Shown: piece after piece, positions 1 through 7,121 of the stretch
Numbering within the stretch: the first letter of the stretch is position 1
How the letters are laid out: each line of letters opens with the position of its first letter
Origin: Chitinophaga niabensis
Lineage (GTDB): Bacteria; Bacteroidota; Bacteroidia; Chitinophagales; Chitinophagaceae
Reading direction: 5' to 3'
DNA length: 64,000 nucleotides
Assembly (NCBI RefSeq): GCF_900129465.1
Contig: NZ_FSRA01000002.1
Location: 2,418,001-2,482,000, forward strand
Program-made: the position numbers and the translations under genes
The notes under the pieces: model-generated
Database searches by the model: none
Told to the model about the DNA's origin: nothing
The model's input: only the letters and a program-made list of their open reading frames with translations

Positions 1-139
1 GCTTACCAACTTCCGGCATTTCAACCTTTTGTACTCCGGTTAAAGTATTATTTGACATTACCTCGTTCACCTGGCCGCTTGTTGAATTACTTACCAATGT
101 GTTAATCACCAGGACTATTATTAATCTTAATGGTTTCAT
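1..139 (-). CDS. TlpA-like thioredoxin paralog, N-terminus only (cut by window edge)
   Basis: Read on the minus strand from ATG at 139-137, the frame stays open to base 1. It encodes a hydrophobic signal-like N-terminus followed by VEMPEVGK, the same segment that opens the thioredoxin domain in the full-length paralogs at 2195 and 5173. It is therefore a third paralog whose body lies outside the window. Its upstream leader carries the same hairpin (184-202) as the 5173 gene. Expected product, inferred from the paralogs: an exported thiol-disulfide oxidoreductase-like protein. Confidence 0.75.
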   Translation of the reverse strand, partial: MKPLRLIIVLVINTLVSNSTSGQVNEVMSNNTLTGVQKVEMPEVGK

Positions 140-183
140 CTTAATTATTAAAACATAAATGTTAATAGATATTAAACTTTCAT

Positions 184-202
184 ACTGCGTTGTAGGCGCA
201 GT
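184..202 (-). promoter_or_regulatory. Leader hairpin of TlpA-like gene
   Basis: An inverted repeat ACTGCG/CGCAGT with a 7-nt loop lies 45 bp before the start codon of the minus-strand TlpA-like gene. The same hairpin, with a loop of different sequence, sits 48 bp before the paralog at 5173, and a shortened form precedes the one at 2195. Conservation of stem and position between paralogs suggests an operator or an RNA leader structure. Confidence 0.55.
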
Positions 203-314
203 GAAAAATTCTTCAATAATAAGACCTTAAGTATCGAATAAAGGGTGAAGAACTTCCCTTTTTTTACTGAAAATATTGTCCAGTTGGTGGTCTGCTCTGC
301 GGCCCCGAGGCATT

Positions 315-349
315 GTCTCTGTGGCGGTCTGTTTATCGACCCCGCAGGA
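315..349 (-). repeat. Palindromic intergenic repeat, copy A
   Basis: The minus strand reads CCTGCGGGGTCGATAAACAG followed by a complementary arm ending near CCACAGAGAC. It belongs to a family seen at 8139, 8320, 10336, 13517 and 15506, with a degenerate copy at 12845. Stem CCTGCGG/CCGCAGG in the best copies. It lies in the intergenic space between the divergent genes at 139 and 438. Confidence 0.6.
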
Positions 350-437
350 ATTATTCGAGATACAGTAGAAAAAATCCATACTGTCTGCTCATTTCAGTGA
401 TTGCTGTTAACTTTAATTAGGGAAAATTTATCTATGT

Positions 438-734
438 ATGAGAATTGAAAGAACAGCCCTTACTATCATTATGTTTATTGGTGCAATAAGTGGAGCTATT
501 GCATCTCATTCGCTATTAGATGGACCCAGTTATTCGAAAAATACAGATCTCCCAGATATTCAAAGTATTCCATGTCAGGCAAGAGAAGCCGACTGTGATG
601 GTGGACTATACGCCTGCACGATAACAATAGAAACTGAATGCGGAGGAGTTTATCCTTCAATTCAGTTATATGAATTATTAGGATTGACATCTTGCACCAT
701 AGCAAAAACCCGTTCTTTACCTATAGAGGAATAG
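438..734 (+). CDS. Small secreted four-cysteine protein, paralog 1
   Basis: 98 residues with a hydrophobic N-terminal segment ending in an Ala-rich site (AIAS), consistent with export. The mature part has a cysteine pattern C-x6-C-x6-C, with a C-D-G-G turn, and a fourth Cys in a C-terminal 'TSCTI' segment. The same pattern, with C-x5-C at the first step, occurs in seven other genes of this cluster. The family resembles the short Bacteroidota exported proteins classed as DUF6520, but I cannot confirm this without a profile search. Function unknown. Its neighbours are thioredoxin-like proteins, which suggests that thiol chemistry matters. Most divergent member of the set. Confidence 0.7.
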   Translation: MRIERTALTIIMFIGAISGAIASHSLLDGPSYSKNTDLPDIQSIPCQAREADCDGGLYACTITIETECGGVYPSIQLYELLGLTSCTIAKTRSLPIEE

Positions 735-741
735 TATTAAC

Positions 742-831
742 GGTATTTTCTACTTTAATATTCCATTGTATAGTATTAATCATCCTAGTGATCCAACATC
801 TTGCACAATTCTTTGTACCACTAGTGAACCA
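742..831 (+). pseudogene. Remnant of a four-cysteine small protein gene (C-terminal part)
   Basis: The open frame encodes a stretch ending in HPSDPTSCTI, nearly the same as NPSDPTSCTV at the C-terminus of the gene at 1636, preceded by a 'FNIPLYSI' segment matching 'VNIALYGL'. There is no signal peptide, the first three-cysteine region is missing, and the stop codon is lost, so the frame runs on into the next gene's start at 859. It is the 3' third of a deleted paralog. Confidence 0.65.
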
Positions 832-858
832 TATTATTTAGCCTATAATTTCACTATT

Positions 859-1134
859 ATGAATAAGAAAACCATTATTCTGTTACTTTCCACATTTGTG
901 ACTGCTGTTTCAGGAGCATTTGCTTCAAATCTTTTTATACCAGTAGACGGGTATAGTTCAATGGTCTACGTATCTAAGCAAACGATCCCATGTGAATTCC
1001 GTAAAATTTGCGACCTGGGAACATTCGTTTGTACTGCAACATTTACTATAGGAAACACAACCTATGTGGACTTCGGGTTGTTTAAACTAGAGGGTACAGA
1101 ATGTACATTGTTATTATCTCAGTCAACCCCTTGA
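859..1134 (+). CDS. Small secreted four-cysteine protein, paralog 2
   Basis: Start chosen at the ATG giving MNKKTIILLLSTF, a clear signal sequence ending 'GAFAS'. The longer upstream frame is the remnant of another paralog. About 91 residues. Cysteines follow C-x5-C-x6-C, then a distant fourth Cys in 'TECTL'. Residues between the second and third Cys are DLGTFV instead of the usual D/N-G-G motif. Tandem with related genes at 438, 1303 and 1636, all on the plus strand. Function unknown; exported location inferred. Confidence 0.75.
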   Translation: MNKKTIILLLSTFVTAVSGAFASNLFIPVDGYSSMVYVSKQTIPCEFRKICDLGTFVCTATFTIGNTTYVDFGLFKLEGTECTLLLSQSTP

Positions 1135-1302
1135 TTGATGCATTTATTTTTATTGGGAAATTATTTTCCTTCAGTTTCTTGTATTAAATCGCACTTCTTA
1201 TACTGGTATTTGGCTATTGGGAATGGATGAACAATTAGATTGTACATTGCAGTTTATGGGTTATAATAATTGAAAATGTTAATTGACTTTAAATTTGTAC
1301 TT

Positions 1303-1596
1303 ATGAAAAAGAAAACCATTATTCTGTTCCTTTCCACATTTTTGACTGCTATTTCTGGGGCATTTGCTTCCTATTACTTTATTTCTGCACCTGGTTATAC
1401 CAGTTGGCTTACGCTTCCTGCTCAGGAAGAACCTTGTGTTTATCGTCGCGATTGTGACGGTGGCCAGTTCGTTTGCAAAGCAAGTTTTATGATAGGAGGC
1501 ACGTTATACTATAAATGGACCATGTATGGGTTAAATCTTCCTACTGATCCTACAGAATGTACTATTCCATTATCCATGTCTACTGAGCTTGATTGA
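1303..1596 (+). CDS. Small secreted four-cysteine protein, paralog 3
   Basis: Start taken at MKKKTIILFLSTF, which aligns with the starts of the neighbours. About 97 residues: signal sequence ending 'GAFAS', then C-x5-C-D-G-G-x3-C and a terminal 'TECTI'. N-terminus nearly identical to the gene at 859, so the two are recent duplicates in the signal region while the mature parts differ. Confidence 0.75.
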   Translation: MKKKTIILFLSTFLTAISGAFASYYFISAPGYTSWLTLPAQEEPCVYRRDCDGGQFVCKASFMIGGTLYYKWTMYGLNLPTDPTECTIPLSMSTELD

Positions 1597-1635
1597 AATC
1601 ATAGTTAGCCATTGTATTAATTTAAACCTTTTTAT

Positions 1636-1932
1636 ATGAACAAGAAATCCTTTTTCCTTGTCTTTAGTACTTTCCTATTGGCTATTTCCACGGCTTTTGC
1701 ATCAAATATATTTATTGCAGCCCCGGAACTTGGGTATAGCAAGCAAATTGATGTTGAGTGTCAACCAGAACCATGTAAACTGCGAGGAGAATGTCCTGGT
1801 GGACCATTTATATGTACTGCCACTTTTGTTGAATGTGATATAGTATATGTTAACATAGCTTTATATGGTCTTAATAACCCATCTGATCCCACATCTTGTA
1901 CCGTTCAATTAACGCAGGAAAATCCCAATTAA
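1636..1932 (+). CDS. Small secreted four-cysteine protein, paralog 4
   Basis: 98 residues starting MNKKSFFLVFSTFLL with export signal ending 'TAFAS'. It has C-x5-C-x6-C plus a terminal 'TSCTV', and also two extra cysteines (one before the motif, 'VECQ', and one after, 'VECD'), so six in the mature part. Last gene of the plus-strand tandem run; a terminator hairpin follows at 2006. Confidence 0.75.
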   Translation: MNKKSFFLVFSTFLLAISTAFASNIFIAAPELGYSKQIDVECQPEPCKLRGECPGGPFICTATFVECDIVYVNIALYGLNNPSDPTSCTVQLTQENPN

Positions 1933-2005
1933 TTCATATCATTTAATAGTTTTTATATTTTTAGCACAACTTGTCTTAATCCTTTTAGTGTCAAAAAATT
2001 TTGCT

Positions 2006-2031
2006 ACCTCCTTATCTAGGGAGGTTTTTTC
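2006..2031 (+). terminator. Intrinsic terminator after the plus-strand small-protein genes
   Basis: Stem CCTCC/GGAGG with a short loop followed by six T residues, 75 bp after the stop codon of the gene at 1636. Confidence 0.7.
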
Positions 2032-2148
2032 TTGATGCAATACTCAAGATCTTTCTATAAAAAAGTGCGGCGATTCACCCTTAACCTTATTCTTAGGGTC
2101 TTATATGGGAGAAAACGTTTTAAAACGAAGTATAACTCTCTTAATATG

Positions 2149-2165
2149 CTGCGGTTATATAGCAG
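2149..2165 (+). promoter_or_regulatory. Shortened leader hairpin of TlpA-like gene
   Basis: CTGC/GCAG inverted repeat about 30 bp before the start at 2195. Upstream (2074-2108) lie a 'TTCACCCTTAA' block and a 'GGGTCTTA' block that also precede the paralog at 5173 (5068-5097). It is the weaker relative of the hairpins at 184 and 5107. Confidence 0.4.
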
Positions 2166-2194
2166 TGTTATTTATTTAACGATAACAGCTAATA

Positions 2195-3550
2195 ATGAAA
2201 AATACCACTCTTATATTTATCCTATTTGCAATATTATCAACTAGCAATAATGCCGCCATGGCCCAGGACAACAATTCCCTATCTGAAAAAATGGAAATGC
2301 CAGAAGTAGGAAAACCTATGCCTGACTTTACCCTGGACAGTATAGAGAATTTCAAAACAAACAAAGTTAGTCTCCAGGATTTGAAAGGACAGTGGTTGAT
2401 ACTTGATTTTTGGTTTTTGGGGTGTCCTTCTTGTATATCAAGTTTTCCAAAGATGAACGAAATACAGAATAAGTTGAGCGATAAATTACAGATAGTTCTA
2501 TTAGCTGCTGTTAATGATGATAAGGGCGAATGGCATAGATCTGAAACAACGAAAATATTCTATAGAAAACTCAGAAACAAACAAGACTTAAGCTCGCTCC
2601 CAATTATTTATGATTTTAAATTATACAAAGATTGGAGCATTATGGCCATGCCACATTTAATAATTATTGACCCAGATGGAATTGTTAGGGCTATCACTGA
2701 TGGAAGGGATTTAACTTTTGAAAAACTTACAGCTCTCTTTAAGGGAAATGAAGTCAGTTTTTTTCCGGTGAGATCAGATCGACAGGAATTTTTAGGGACG
2801 AATAACAAAATGGAAAATCAAAATGTTATTTTCAATTCGATATTAACTAAATATTCCCAAGAAGAGTTTTCAAATTATACAATAGATTACCAACTTAATG
2901 ATTCGAATTATAAGCGAAAAGGCTACACATCTTCAGGATCGCTGCTCTATCAACTGTACAATATTGCATATATTGGGTATGGAGATTGGGGCAGAGATAA
3001 TAAAGTACTTTATGATAATTATTATAAGTTTCCCATTCTGAATATTAAGGATAAAGTACCATTCACAAATGTAGAATCTCCAAAATTTTGGTTTAACTAC
3101 AGTTTTTTTGTTCCTGCTTGGATGGAAAGTAAGGGAAATATTATGAAATTTATGCAACGTGATCTTAAAAATTATTTTGGCTACAATGTTAGACTTGAAG
3201 AAAGAGAAATGGATGTACTGGCCTTAATCGCTAACGAGGGTGCTGCAGAATTGCTGAGAAACAAAGATGGTAAATTTTATTCTGATGCTGGTGAGGGGTA
3301 TTTTGTTGCAACAGCCGGATTTAAGAAAAGAAATTTTGACGCTCGGCACTTGATATATTATTTAGGCAATAATTTAAAAGAAACTATTTTGACGCCATTT
3401 TATGATGAATCAGGTTTGGAAGGAAAGATAGATATTTCAATTGATGCATTAATGACCGATTTGAACCAAGTTAGAATAGAGTTGCAAAAATATAAGCTTG
3501 ATATTGTGCAGAAGAAGCGGAGAATGAAAGTTTTAGTAATTTCTGAATAA
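2195..3550 (+). CDS. TlpA-like thioredoxin-fold protein with long C-terminal domain
   Basis: 451 residues. N-terminal hydrophobic signal (to about residue 24) suggests export. A redoxin/TlpA domain follows (about 36-185) with 'GKPMPDFTLD', a beta strand 'WLILDFWF' and the active-site pair C-P-S-C. A cis-Pro-like 'MPHLIIID' strand is present further on. The roughly 250-residue C-terminus contains 'DLKNYFGYNVRLEERE', which recalls the TIGR03435-like regions fused to thioredoxins in Bacteroidota; this assignment is tentative. Likely role, from the family: periplasmic or surface thiol-disulfide exchange. It sits between two groups of cysteine-rich small secreted proteins, which are plausible substrates (inference). 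Confidence 0.75.
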   Translation: MKNTTLIFILFAILSTSNNAAMAQDNNSLSEKMEMPEVGKPMPDFTLDSIENFKTNKVSLQDLKGQWLILDFWFLGCPSCISSFPKMNEIQNKLSDKLQIVLLAAVNDDKGEWHRSETTKIFYRKLRNKQDLSSLPIIYDFKLYKDWSIMAMPHLIIIDPDGIVRAITDGRDLTFEKLTALFKGNEVSFFPVRSDRQEFLGTNNKMENQNVIFNSILTKYSQEEFSNYTIDYQLNDSNYKRKGYTSSGSLLYQLYNIAYIGYGDWGRDNKVLYDNYYKFPILNIKDKVPFTNVESPKFWFNYSFFVPAWMESKGNIMKFMQRDLKNYFGYNVRLEEREMDVLALIANEGAAELLRNKDGKFYSDAGEGYFVATAGFKKRNFDARHLIYYLGNNLKETILTPFYDESGLEGKIDISIDALMTDLNQVRIELQKYKLDIVQKKRRMKVLVISE

Positions 3551-3582
3551 TTTAACCTCCTAAACATTGTATTACGGAGTTT

Positions 3583-3612
3583 GAAGGGCTGATTAGATAT
3601 TTTCAGCCCTTC
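3583..3612. terminator. Bidirectional hairpin between convergent genes
   Basis: A perfect 10-bp inverted repeat, GAAGGGCTGA/TCAGCCCTTC, lies between the convergent stops of the genes at 2195 (+) and 3629 (-). Neither side has a long T tract, so it is a moderate terminator candidate. Confidence 0.55.
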
Positions 3613-3628
3613 TAGTATAGAGAAACTT

Positions 3629-3916
3629 TCATTCAGGAGTATCTCTAGTTAAAACAATTGTACAAGATGTCAAGTCTGATGCTATTGCCAACTTATACAT
3701 CTGAATGTTTACATAAGTAACAAGTCCTTCATCAAATGTAGCTGTACAATTAAATTGACCTCCATTGCATTCGATCCTTGCTTTACATAAGGTTTCTTGT
3801 CCTGGTACATCAACCAATTTTGAATAACCAATATCTGCAGTTAATAGCTGTGAAGCAAATGCTCCACCAATTGCCAGGATAAAAACCACAGCAGATAAGA
3901 AAAGTCTCTTTTTCAT
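3629..3916 (-). CDS. Small secreted four-cysteine protein, paralog 5
   Basis: 95 residues starting MKKRLFLSAVVFILAIGGAF, with the signal ending 'GAFAS'. Mature part has C-x5-C-N-G-G-x3-C and 'TSCTI' near the end. The signal region is nearly identical in the four minus-strand paralogs (3629, 4080, 4507, 6588), which also share an upstream 33-bp element. Export is inferred; function unknown. Confidence 0.75.
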   Translation of the reverse strand: MKKRLFLSAVVFILAIGGAFASQLLTADIGYSKLVDVPGQETLCKARIECNGGQFNCTATFDEGLVTYVNIQMYKLAIASDLTSCTIVLTRDTPE

Positions 3917-3945
3917 AATGCTAAATTGAAAGGTAAAAGGATTTG

Positions 3946-3978
3946 CCTACTCTTTTTACAGGTTTTCAGCTTCCCCTG
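3946..3978 (-). promoter_or_regulatory. 33-bp conserved upstream element, copy 1
   Basis: The minus strand reads AGGGGAAGCTGAAAACCTGT followed by AAAAAGAGTAGG. The element ends 30 bp before the ATG of the gene at 3916. Copies with the same length and spacing precede the genes starting at 4376, 4803 and 6866. Promoter core, operator or 5' UTR element are all possible. Confidence 0.6.
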
Positions 3979-4079
3979 GTTCTTTATCTATAATTATGCT
4001 ATCACACTTCCCTTATATGTAAAGAATGGTTGACCTTCAGATAACGAGGCTATTTTTAGTATTTTTTAGATTCAACGCT

Positions 4080-4376
4080 TTATGGAATGGATCTAGTTAA
4101 TTGAATATTGCAATCAGTTGGATTTCCAGGAATATCTAATCCATATAACTGAATTCCAACGTAAAATACAGATCCCTCCTGGAAATCGGCTGTACAAACA
4201 AAAATTCCACCATCGCATTCCTCCCTAGGTACACAAAGATGTTGCTGTTCACCTCCAGGTTCATTTACATCTTGTATTCTACTGTACCCTATCTGAGGGA
4301 ATAAATAAGTAGATGCAAATGCACCTCCAATGGCCATAATAAATGTTACAGCTGATAAGAAAAGTCTCTTTTTCAT
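4080..4376 (-). CDS. Small secreted four-cysteine protein, paralog 6
   Basis: 98 residues: signal MKKRLFLSAVTFIMAIGGAF ending 'GAFAS', then a mature part with C-x5-C-D-G-G-x3-C and terminal 'TDCNI'. It shares a 'NEPGGEQQ' insertion before the first Cys with the neighbour at 4507 ('NTPGGEQE'), so these two are sister copies. Confidence 0.75.
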   Translation of the reverse strand: MKKRLFLSAVTFIMAIGGAFASTYLFPQIGYSRIQDVNEPGGEQQHLCVPREECDGGIFVCTADFQEGSVFYVGIQLYGLDIPGNPTDCNIQLTRSIP

Positions 4377-4406
4377 ATTGCTAAATTAAAAAGGTAAAAG
4401 GAATGG

Positions 4407-4439
4407 CCTACTCTTTTCTACAGGTTTTCGGCTTCCCCT
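4407..4439 (-). promoter_or_regulatory. 33-bp conserved upstream element, copy 2
   Basis: Same block as at 3946 with few changes (GAAAACCTGTAGAAAAGAGT in the core), 31 bp before the start at 4376. Confidence 0.6.
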
Positions 4440-4506
4440 TGTTTAATATCGGTATTGAATTCAAGTTCCGACGATATCTTAATAATATGGTATAACTATT
4501 TTTCGT

Positions 4507-4803
4507 TTAAGGTTCTGACCTTGTGCATTCAATAGTGCAAGTAGTTTCATCACCAGGACCTGCAAGTGAATACAATTTAACATTAGTATATGTTACAGTT
4601 CCTACTTGAAAATCTACTGTACAAACAAACAGTCCCCCATCACAAGACTCTCTTATTTCACAAAGTTCTTCTTGCTCCCCTCCTGGAGTATTTACATCTA
4701 TTGCGCGACTATAACATAATACAGAAGTTGAGTAATTTGAAGCTGCCGCTCCGGCAATGGCCAGCATAAAAGCAGCTGCTGATAGAAAGAGTCTCTTTTT
4801 CAT
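4507..4803 (-). CDS. Small secreted four-cysteine protein, paralog 7
   Basis: The start is set at the ATG at 4803 (MKKRLFLSAAAFMLAI), in line with the paralogs. The longer open frame upstream would include the conserved 33-bp element and is unlikely to be translated. About 98 residues: signal ending 'GAAAS', then C-x5-C-D-G-G-x3-C, terminal 'TTCTIECT' with an extra Cys, and one extra Cys before the motif. Confidence 0.75.
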   Translation of the reverse strand: MKKRLFLSAAAFMLAIAGAAASNYSTSVLCYSRAIDVNTPGGEQEELCEIRESCDGGLFVCTVDFQVGTVTYTNVKLYSLAGPGDETTCTIECTRSEP

Positions 4804-4831
4804 AAAACTAAATTGAATGGTATAAGAAATG

Positions 4832-4864
4832 CTTACTCTTTTGTACAGGTTTTCTGCTTCCCCT
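4832..4864 (-). promoter_or_regulatory. 33-bp conserved upstream element, copy 3
   Basis: Core GAAAACCTGTACAAAAGAGT on the minus strand, 29 bp before the start at 4803. It lies inside the long open frame that extends upstream of that start, which supports the shorter start. Confidence 0.6.
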
Positions 4865-5106
4865 GAATAATGTGTAAGGTTAAGTTGGACGGAATTAGTT
4901 CTGCTTGAATTCAACTATAGGAGAGTTTGGAATCTAGGAAATCCCTATATAAAATTACTCAATGATACTGCAGATGCCATACAGTAGATACTTTTTTATC
5001 TCAGCTCAGGAACTCCGTAGAACAATTACTATTAATATTTTCTTCAGATTTGGTGAAAAATTCACCCTTAAGCCTCCTCTTTGGGTCTTAGTATATGAGA
5101 ATTGTT

Positions 5107-5125
5107 ACTGCGTCCACAACGCAGT
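5107..5125 (+). promoter_or_regulatory. Perfect leader hairpin of TlpA-like gene
   Basis: ACTGCGTCCACAACGCAGT forms a 7-bp perfect stem with a 5-nt loop, 48 bp before the start at 5173. It matches the stem at 184-202 before another paralog. Upstream blocks 'TTCACCCTTAA' and 'GGGTCTTA' are also shared. Confidence 0.6.
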
Positions 5126-5172
5126 GAATAATAACTTAATATTCCTTAACATTTATTTATTAATGACCAAAG

Positions 5173-6525
5173 ATGAATACATTAAAACTAATAGTAATTC
5201 TGGCGGCTACAATAACAGTAGGTAATGTAACAATGGGGCAAGTGGGAATGGCATCAATTAATAACTCAATAGACAATGTAAAAAATGTTGAAAAGCCAGA
5301 AGTAGGAAAACCAATGCCGGATTTCACACTGGATAACATTACTAATTACAAAACAACAAAAGCTTCCCTCAAGGATTTTAGAGGCAAATGGCTGATCTTA
5401 GATTTGTGGTTCAAAGGTTGCGCAGTTTGCATAAAGAGTTTTCCGCATCTAAATATATTGCATGAAAAATTTAAAGATAAAGTACAATTTATGCTAGTTG
5501 GAGATATTTCAAAGGATGTTGGAGGAAATGCGATTATTGAAACTTATGAAAATGTCAGCGAAATTCAAAAACTCAAATTGGCTTGTGCTTTTGACTCTAC
5601 AATTATACAGAAATACCAGATACATTCATTCCCTTATGTTTATATAATTGACCCCAACGGAATACTAGTAGCAATTACAGATGGAAGAGATATTACAAAT
5701 GATAAGATAGAGAAATTAACTGATGGTAAATCTGTAACATTTTTCCCTAAAGAAAGAGAAAAATTCATAAGTGGAATAAATAATTCAAATCCGAAAGATT
5801 CAGATTCTTTAATATTATTTCAATCGACATTATCAAAGTATACAAACCAAGATTTTTTTCTACCCCCAATCGACTATCAACTTACAAACCAATTCAAAAG
5901 AAAAGGCTTCAAAATTGCTGGAGTAGCTTTACCATTCTTATACAACCTGGCATATTTCGGTAAACATCATTGGACAATGGGAGATAGTTTATACGAAAAA
6001 GTCCACAGACAGCCTGTGCTTAACATAAAAGATTCATCGCTGTTCGACTGGAATGATAGAATAATTAAAGGGTTGTATAATTATAGTCTAGATATGCCTC
6101 CATCAAAGGCAACGAAGGAAAATATAATGGAATACATACAAAATGATTTGAAAAAATATTTTGGCTATACTGCTACAATTGAAAAAAGATTTGTGCCTGT
6201 TTGGGTAATAATTTCAGAAAAAGATGCTTTGGAAAAACTCAGATCAAAAAGTACAGTGACTTCGTTTAAAGGCGATGAAACTTGCCTAATTTTAAAGAAC
6301 TATAATTGGTCAAAAGTTCCATATTTGCTAGTAAGGTATATGAAAGAACCAAATTTGATTACTGTTTTCGATGAGACAAATTTAACTGGCGAAATCGATA
6401 TAAACATAACAGCCTTCATGTCAGACTTCGATCAGGTCAGAAAAGAATTGAGAAAAAATGGGCTTGATATTATTAAAAAAGAAAAAGAAATGAAAGTATT
6501 AGTAATATCAGATTTGAATAATTAG
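5173..6525 (+). CDS. TlpA-like thioredoxin-fold protein, second full paralog
   Basis: 450 residues, colinear with the protein at 2195. N-terminal hydrophobic segment, then 'KPEVGKPMPDFTLD', 'KWLILDLWF' and the redox pair C-A-V-C; the 'SFPYVYIID' strand follows. The C-terminal extension has 'DLKKYFGYTATIEKR'. Residues between the two cysteines differ from the other copy (AV against PS), which would be expected to change redox potential. Convergent with the small-protein gene at 6588. Predicted exported thiol oxidoreductase; substrate unknown, with the adjacent cysteine peptides as candidates. Confidence 0.75.
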   Translation: MNTLKLIVILAATITVGNVTMGQVGMASINNSIDNVKNVEKPEVGKPMPDFTLDNITNYKTTKASLKDFRGKWLILDLWFKGCAVCIKSFPHLNILHEKFKDKVQFMLVGDISKDVGGNAIIETYENVSEIQKLKLACAFDSTIIQKYQIHSFPYVYIIDPNGILVAITDGRDITNDKIEKLTDGKSVTFFPKEREKFISGINNSNPKDSDSLILFQSTLSKYTNQDFFLPPIDYQLTNQFKRKGFKIAGVALPFLYNLAYFGKHHWTMGDSLYEKVHRQPVLNIKDSSLFDWNDRIIKGLYNYSLDMPPSKATKENIMEYIQNDLKKYFGYTATIEKRFVPVWVIISEKDALEKLRSKSTVTSFKGDETCLILKNYNWSKVPYLLVRYMKEPNLITVFDETNLTGEIDINITAFMSDFDQVRKELRKNGLDIIKKEKEMKVLVISDLNN

Positions 6526-6530
6526 AAATT

Positions 6531-6570
6531 AAATAGGTATAACCGCTCAATAAAGGGGTTATACCTATTT
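6531..6570. terminator. Bidirectional terminator hairpin
   Basis: Perfect 14-bp inverted repeat AAATAGGTATAACC/GGTTATACCTATTT between the convergent stops at 6525 and 6588. A/T-rich flanks on both sides suit bidirectional termination. Confidence 0.65.
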
Positions 6571-6587
6571 AACTTAATAGTTAGGAC

Positions 6588-6866
6588 CTAATTTTCTTCT
6601 GAATGTGTCAGCAAAATTGTGCAAGGATTTGTAGTTGGAACCTTGTACATATCAATTCCTACGTAAAGGATACCATTGTCTTCAAAAGTAGCTTTACATG
6701 CAAACTGGCCTCCATCACATTCCTTCCTATCAACGCAAGGAGCAGATTGAGTTGGTACATCTTGGATTCTACTGTAACCCAGATCTACAACTAAAAGTTG
6801 GGTTGCGAAAGCTCCGCCAATTGCTAACATAAAAGCAGATGCTGATAAAAACAATTTCTTTTTCAT
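6588..6866 (-). CDS. Small secreted four-cysteine protein, paralog 8
   Basis: Start set at the ATG at 6866 (MKKKLFLSASAFMLAIGGAF), matching paralogs; nine residues shorter than the longest frame. About 92 residues: signal ending 'GAFAT', then C-x5-C-D-G-G-x3-C and terminal 'NPCTILL'. Preceded by copy 4 of the 33-bp element. Confidence 0.75.
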   Translation of the reverse strand: MKKKLFLSASAFMLAIGGAFATQLLVVDLGYSRIQDVPTQSAPCVDRKECDGGQFACKATFEDNGILYVGIDMYKVPTTNPCTILLTHSEEN

Positions 6867-6895
6867 AAAACTGAATTGAGAGATAAAGAACAATT

Positions 6896-6928
6896 CCTAC
6901 TCTGTTATGCAGGTTTTCGGAGACCCCT
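6896..6928 (-). promoter_or_regulatory. 33-bp conserved upstream element, copy 4
   Basis: Most divergent copy (GAAAACCTGCATAACAGAGT in the core), 30 bp before the start at 6866. The conserved length and spacing despite sequence drift argue for function. Confidence 0.5.
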
Positions 6929-7000
6929 GTTTATTGCAATAAAGATTTATTGGGAATAGAATGATGAGTAAAATTGTGAAGTTGATTCCGTGGAAAATTA

Positions 7001-7056
7001 GCCTTTGGGTCTATCAATTACAAAACTAACAGTCATTACTGCAAACGCAATTCAGT
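7001..7056 (+). other. Orphan leader resembling those of the TlpA-like genes
   Basis: A 'CTTTGGGTCT' block followed 26 bp later by ACTGCAAACGCAATTCAGT resembles, in order and spacing, the leader of the gene at 5173. No thioredoxin gene follows: the next ATG is closed after three codons. It may be the scar of a lost paralog. Weak evidence. Confidence 0.35.
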
Positions 7057-7121
7057 ATGTGGAATTTTATTTTATGAACGTATAAATTTCTAATATATCG
7101 ATCCAAAATAGATTGAATTAT

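Noticed and set aside
1243-1266. Seven-codon match to the small-protein C-terminal region
   Set aside because: Too short to annotate as a pseudogene; kept only as a remark in the finding on gene turnover.
4962-5225. Plus-strand open frame of 87 codons before the thioredoxin gene
   Set aside because: It covers the conserved leader hairpin region and overlaps the next start in another frame; probably chance.
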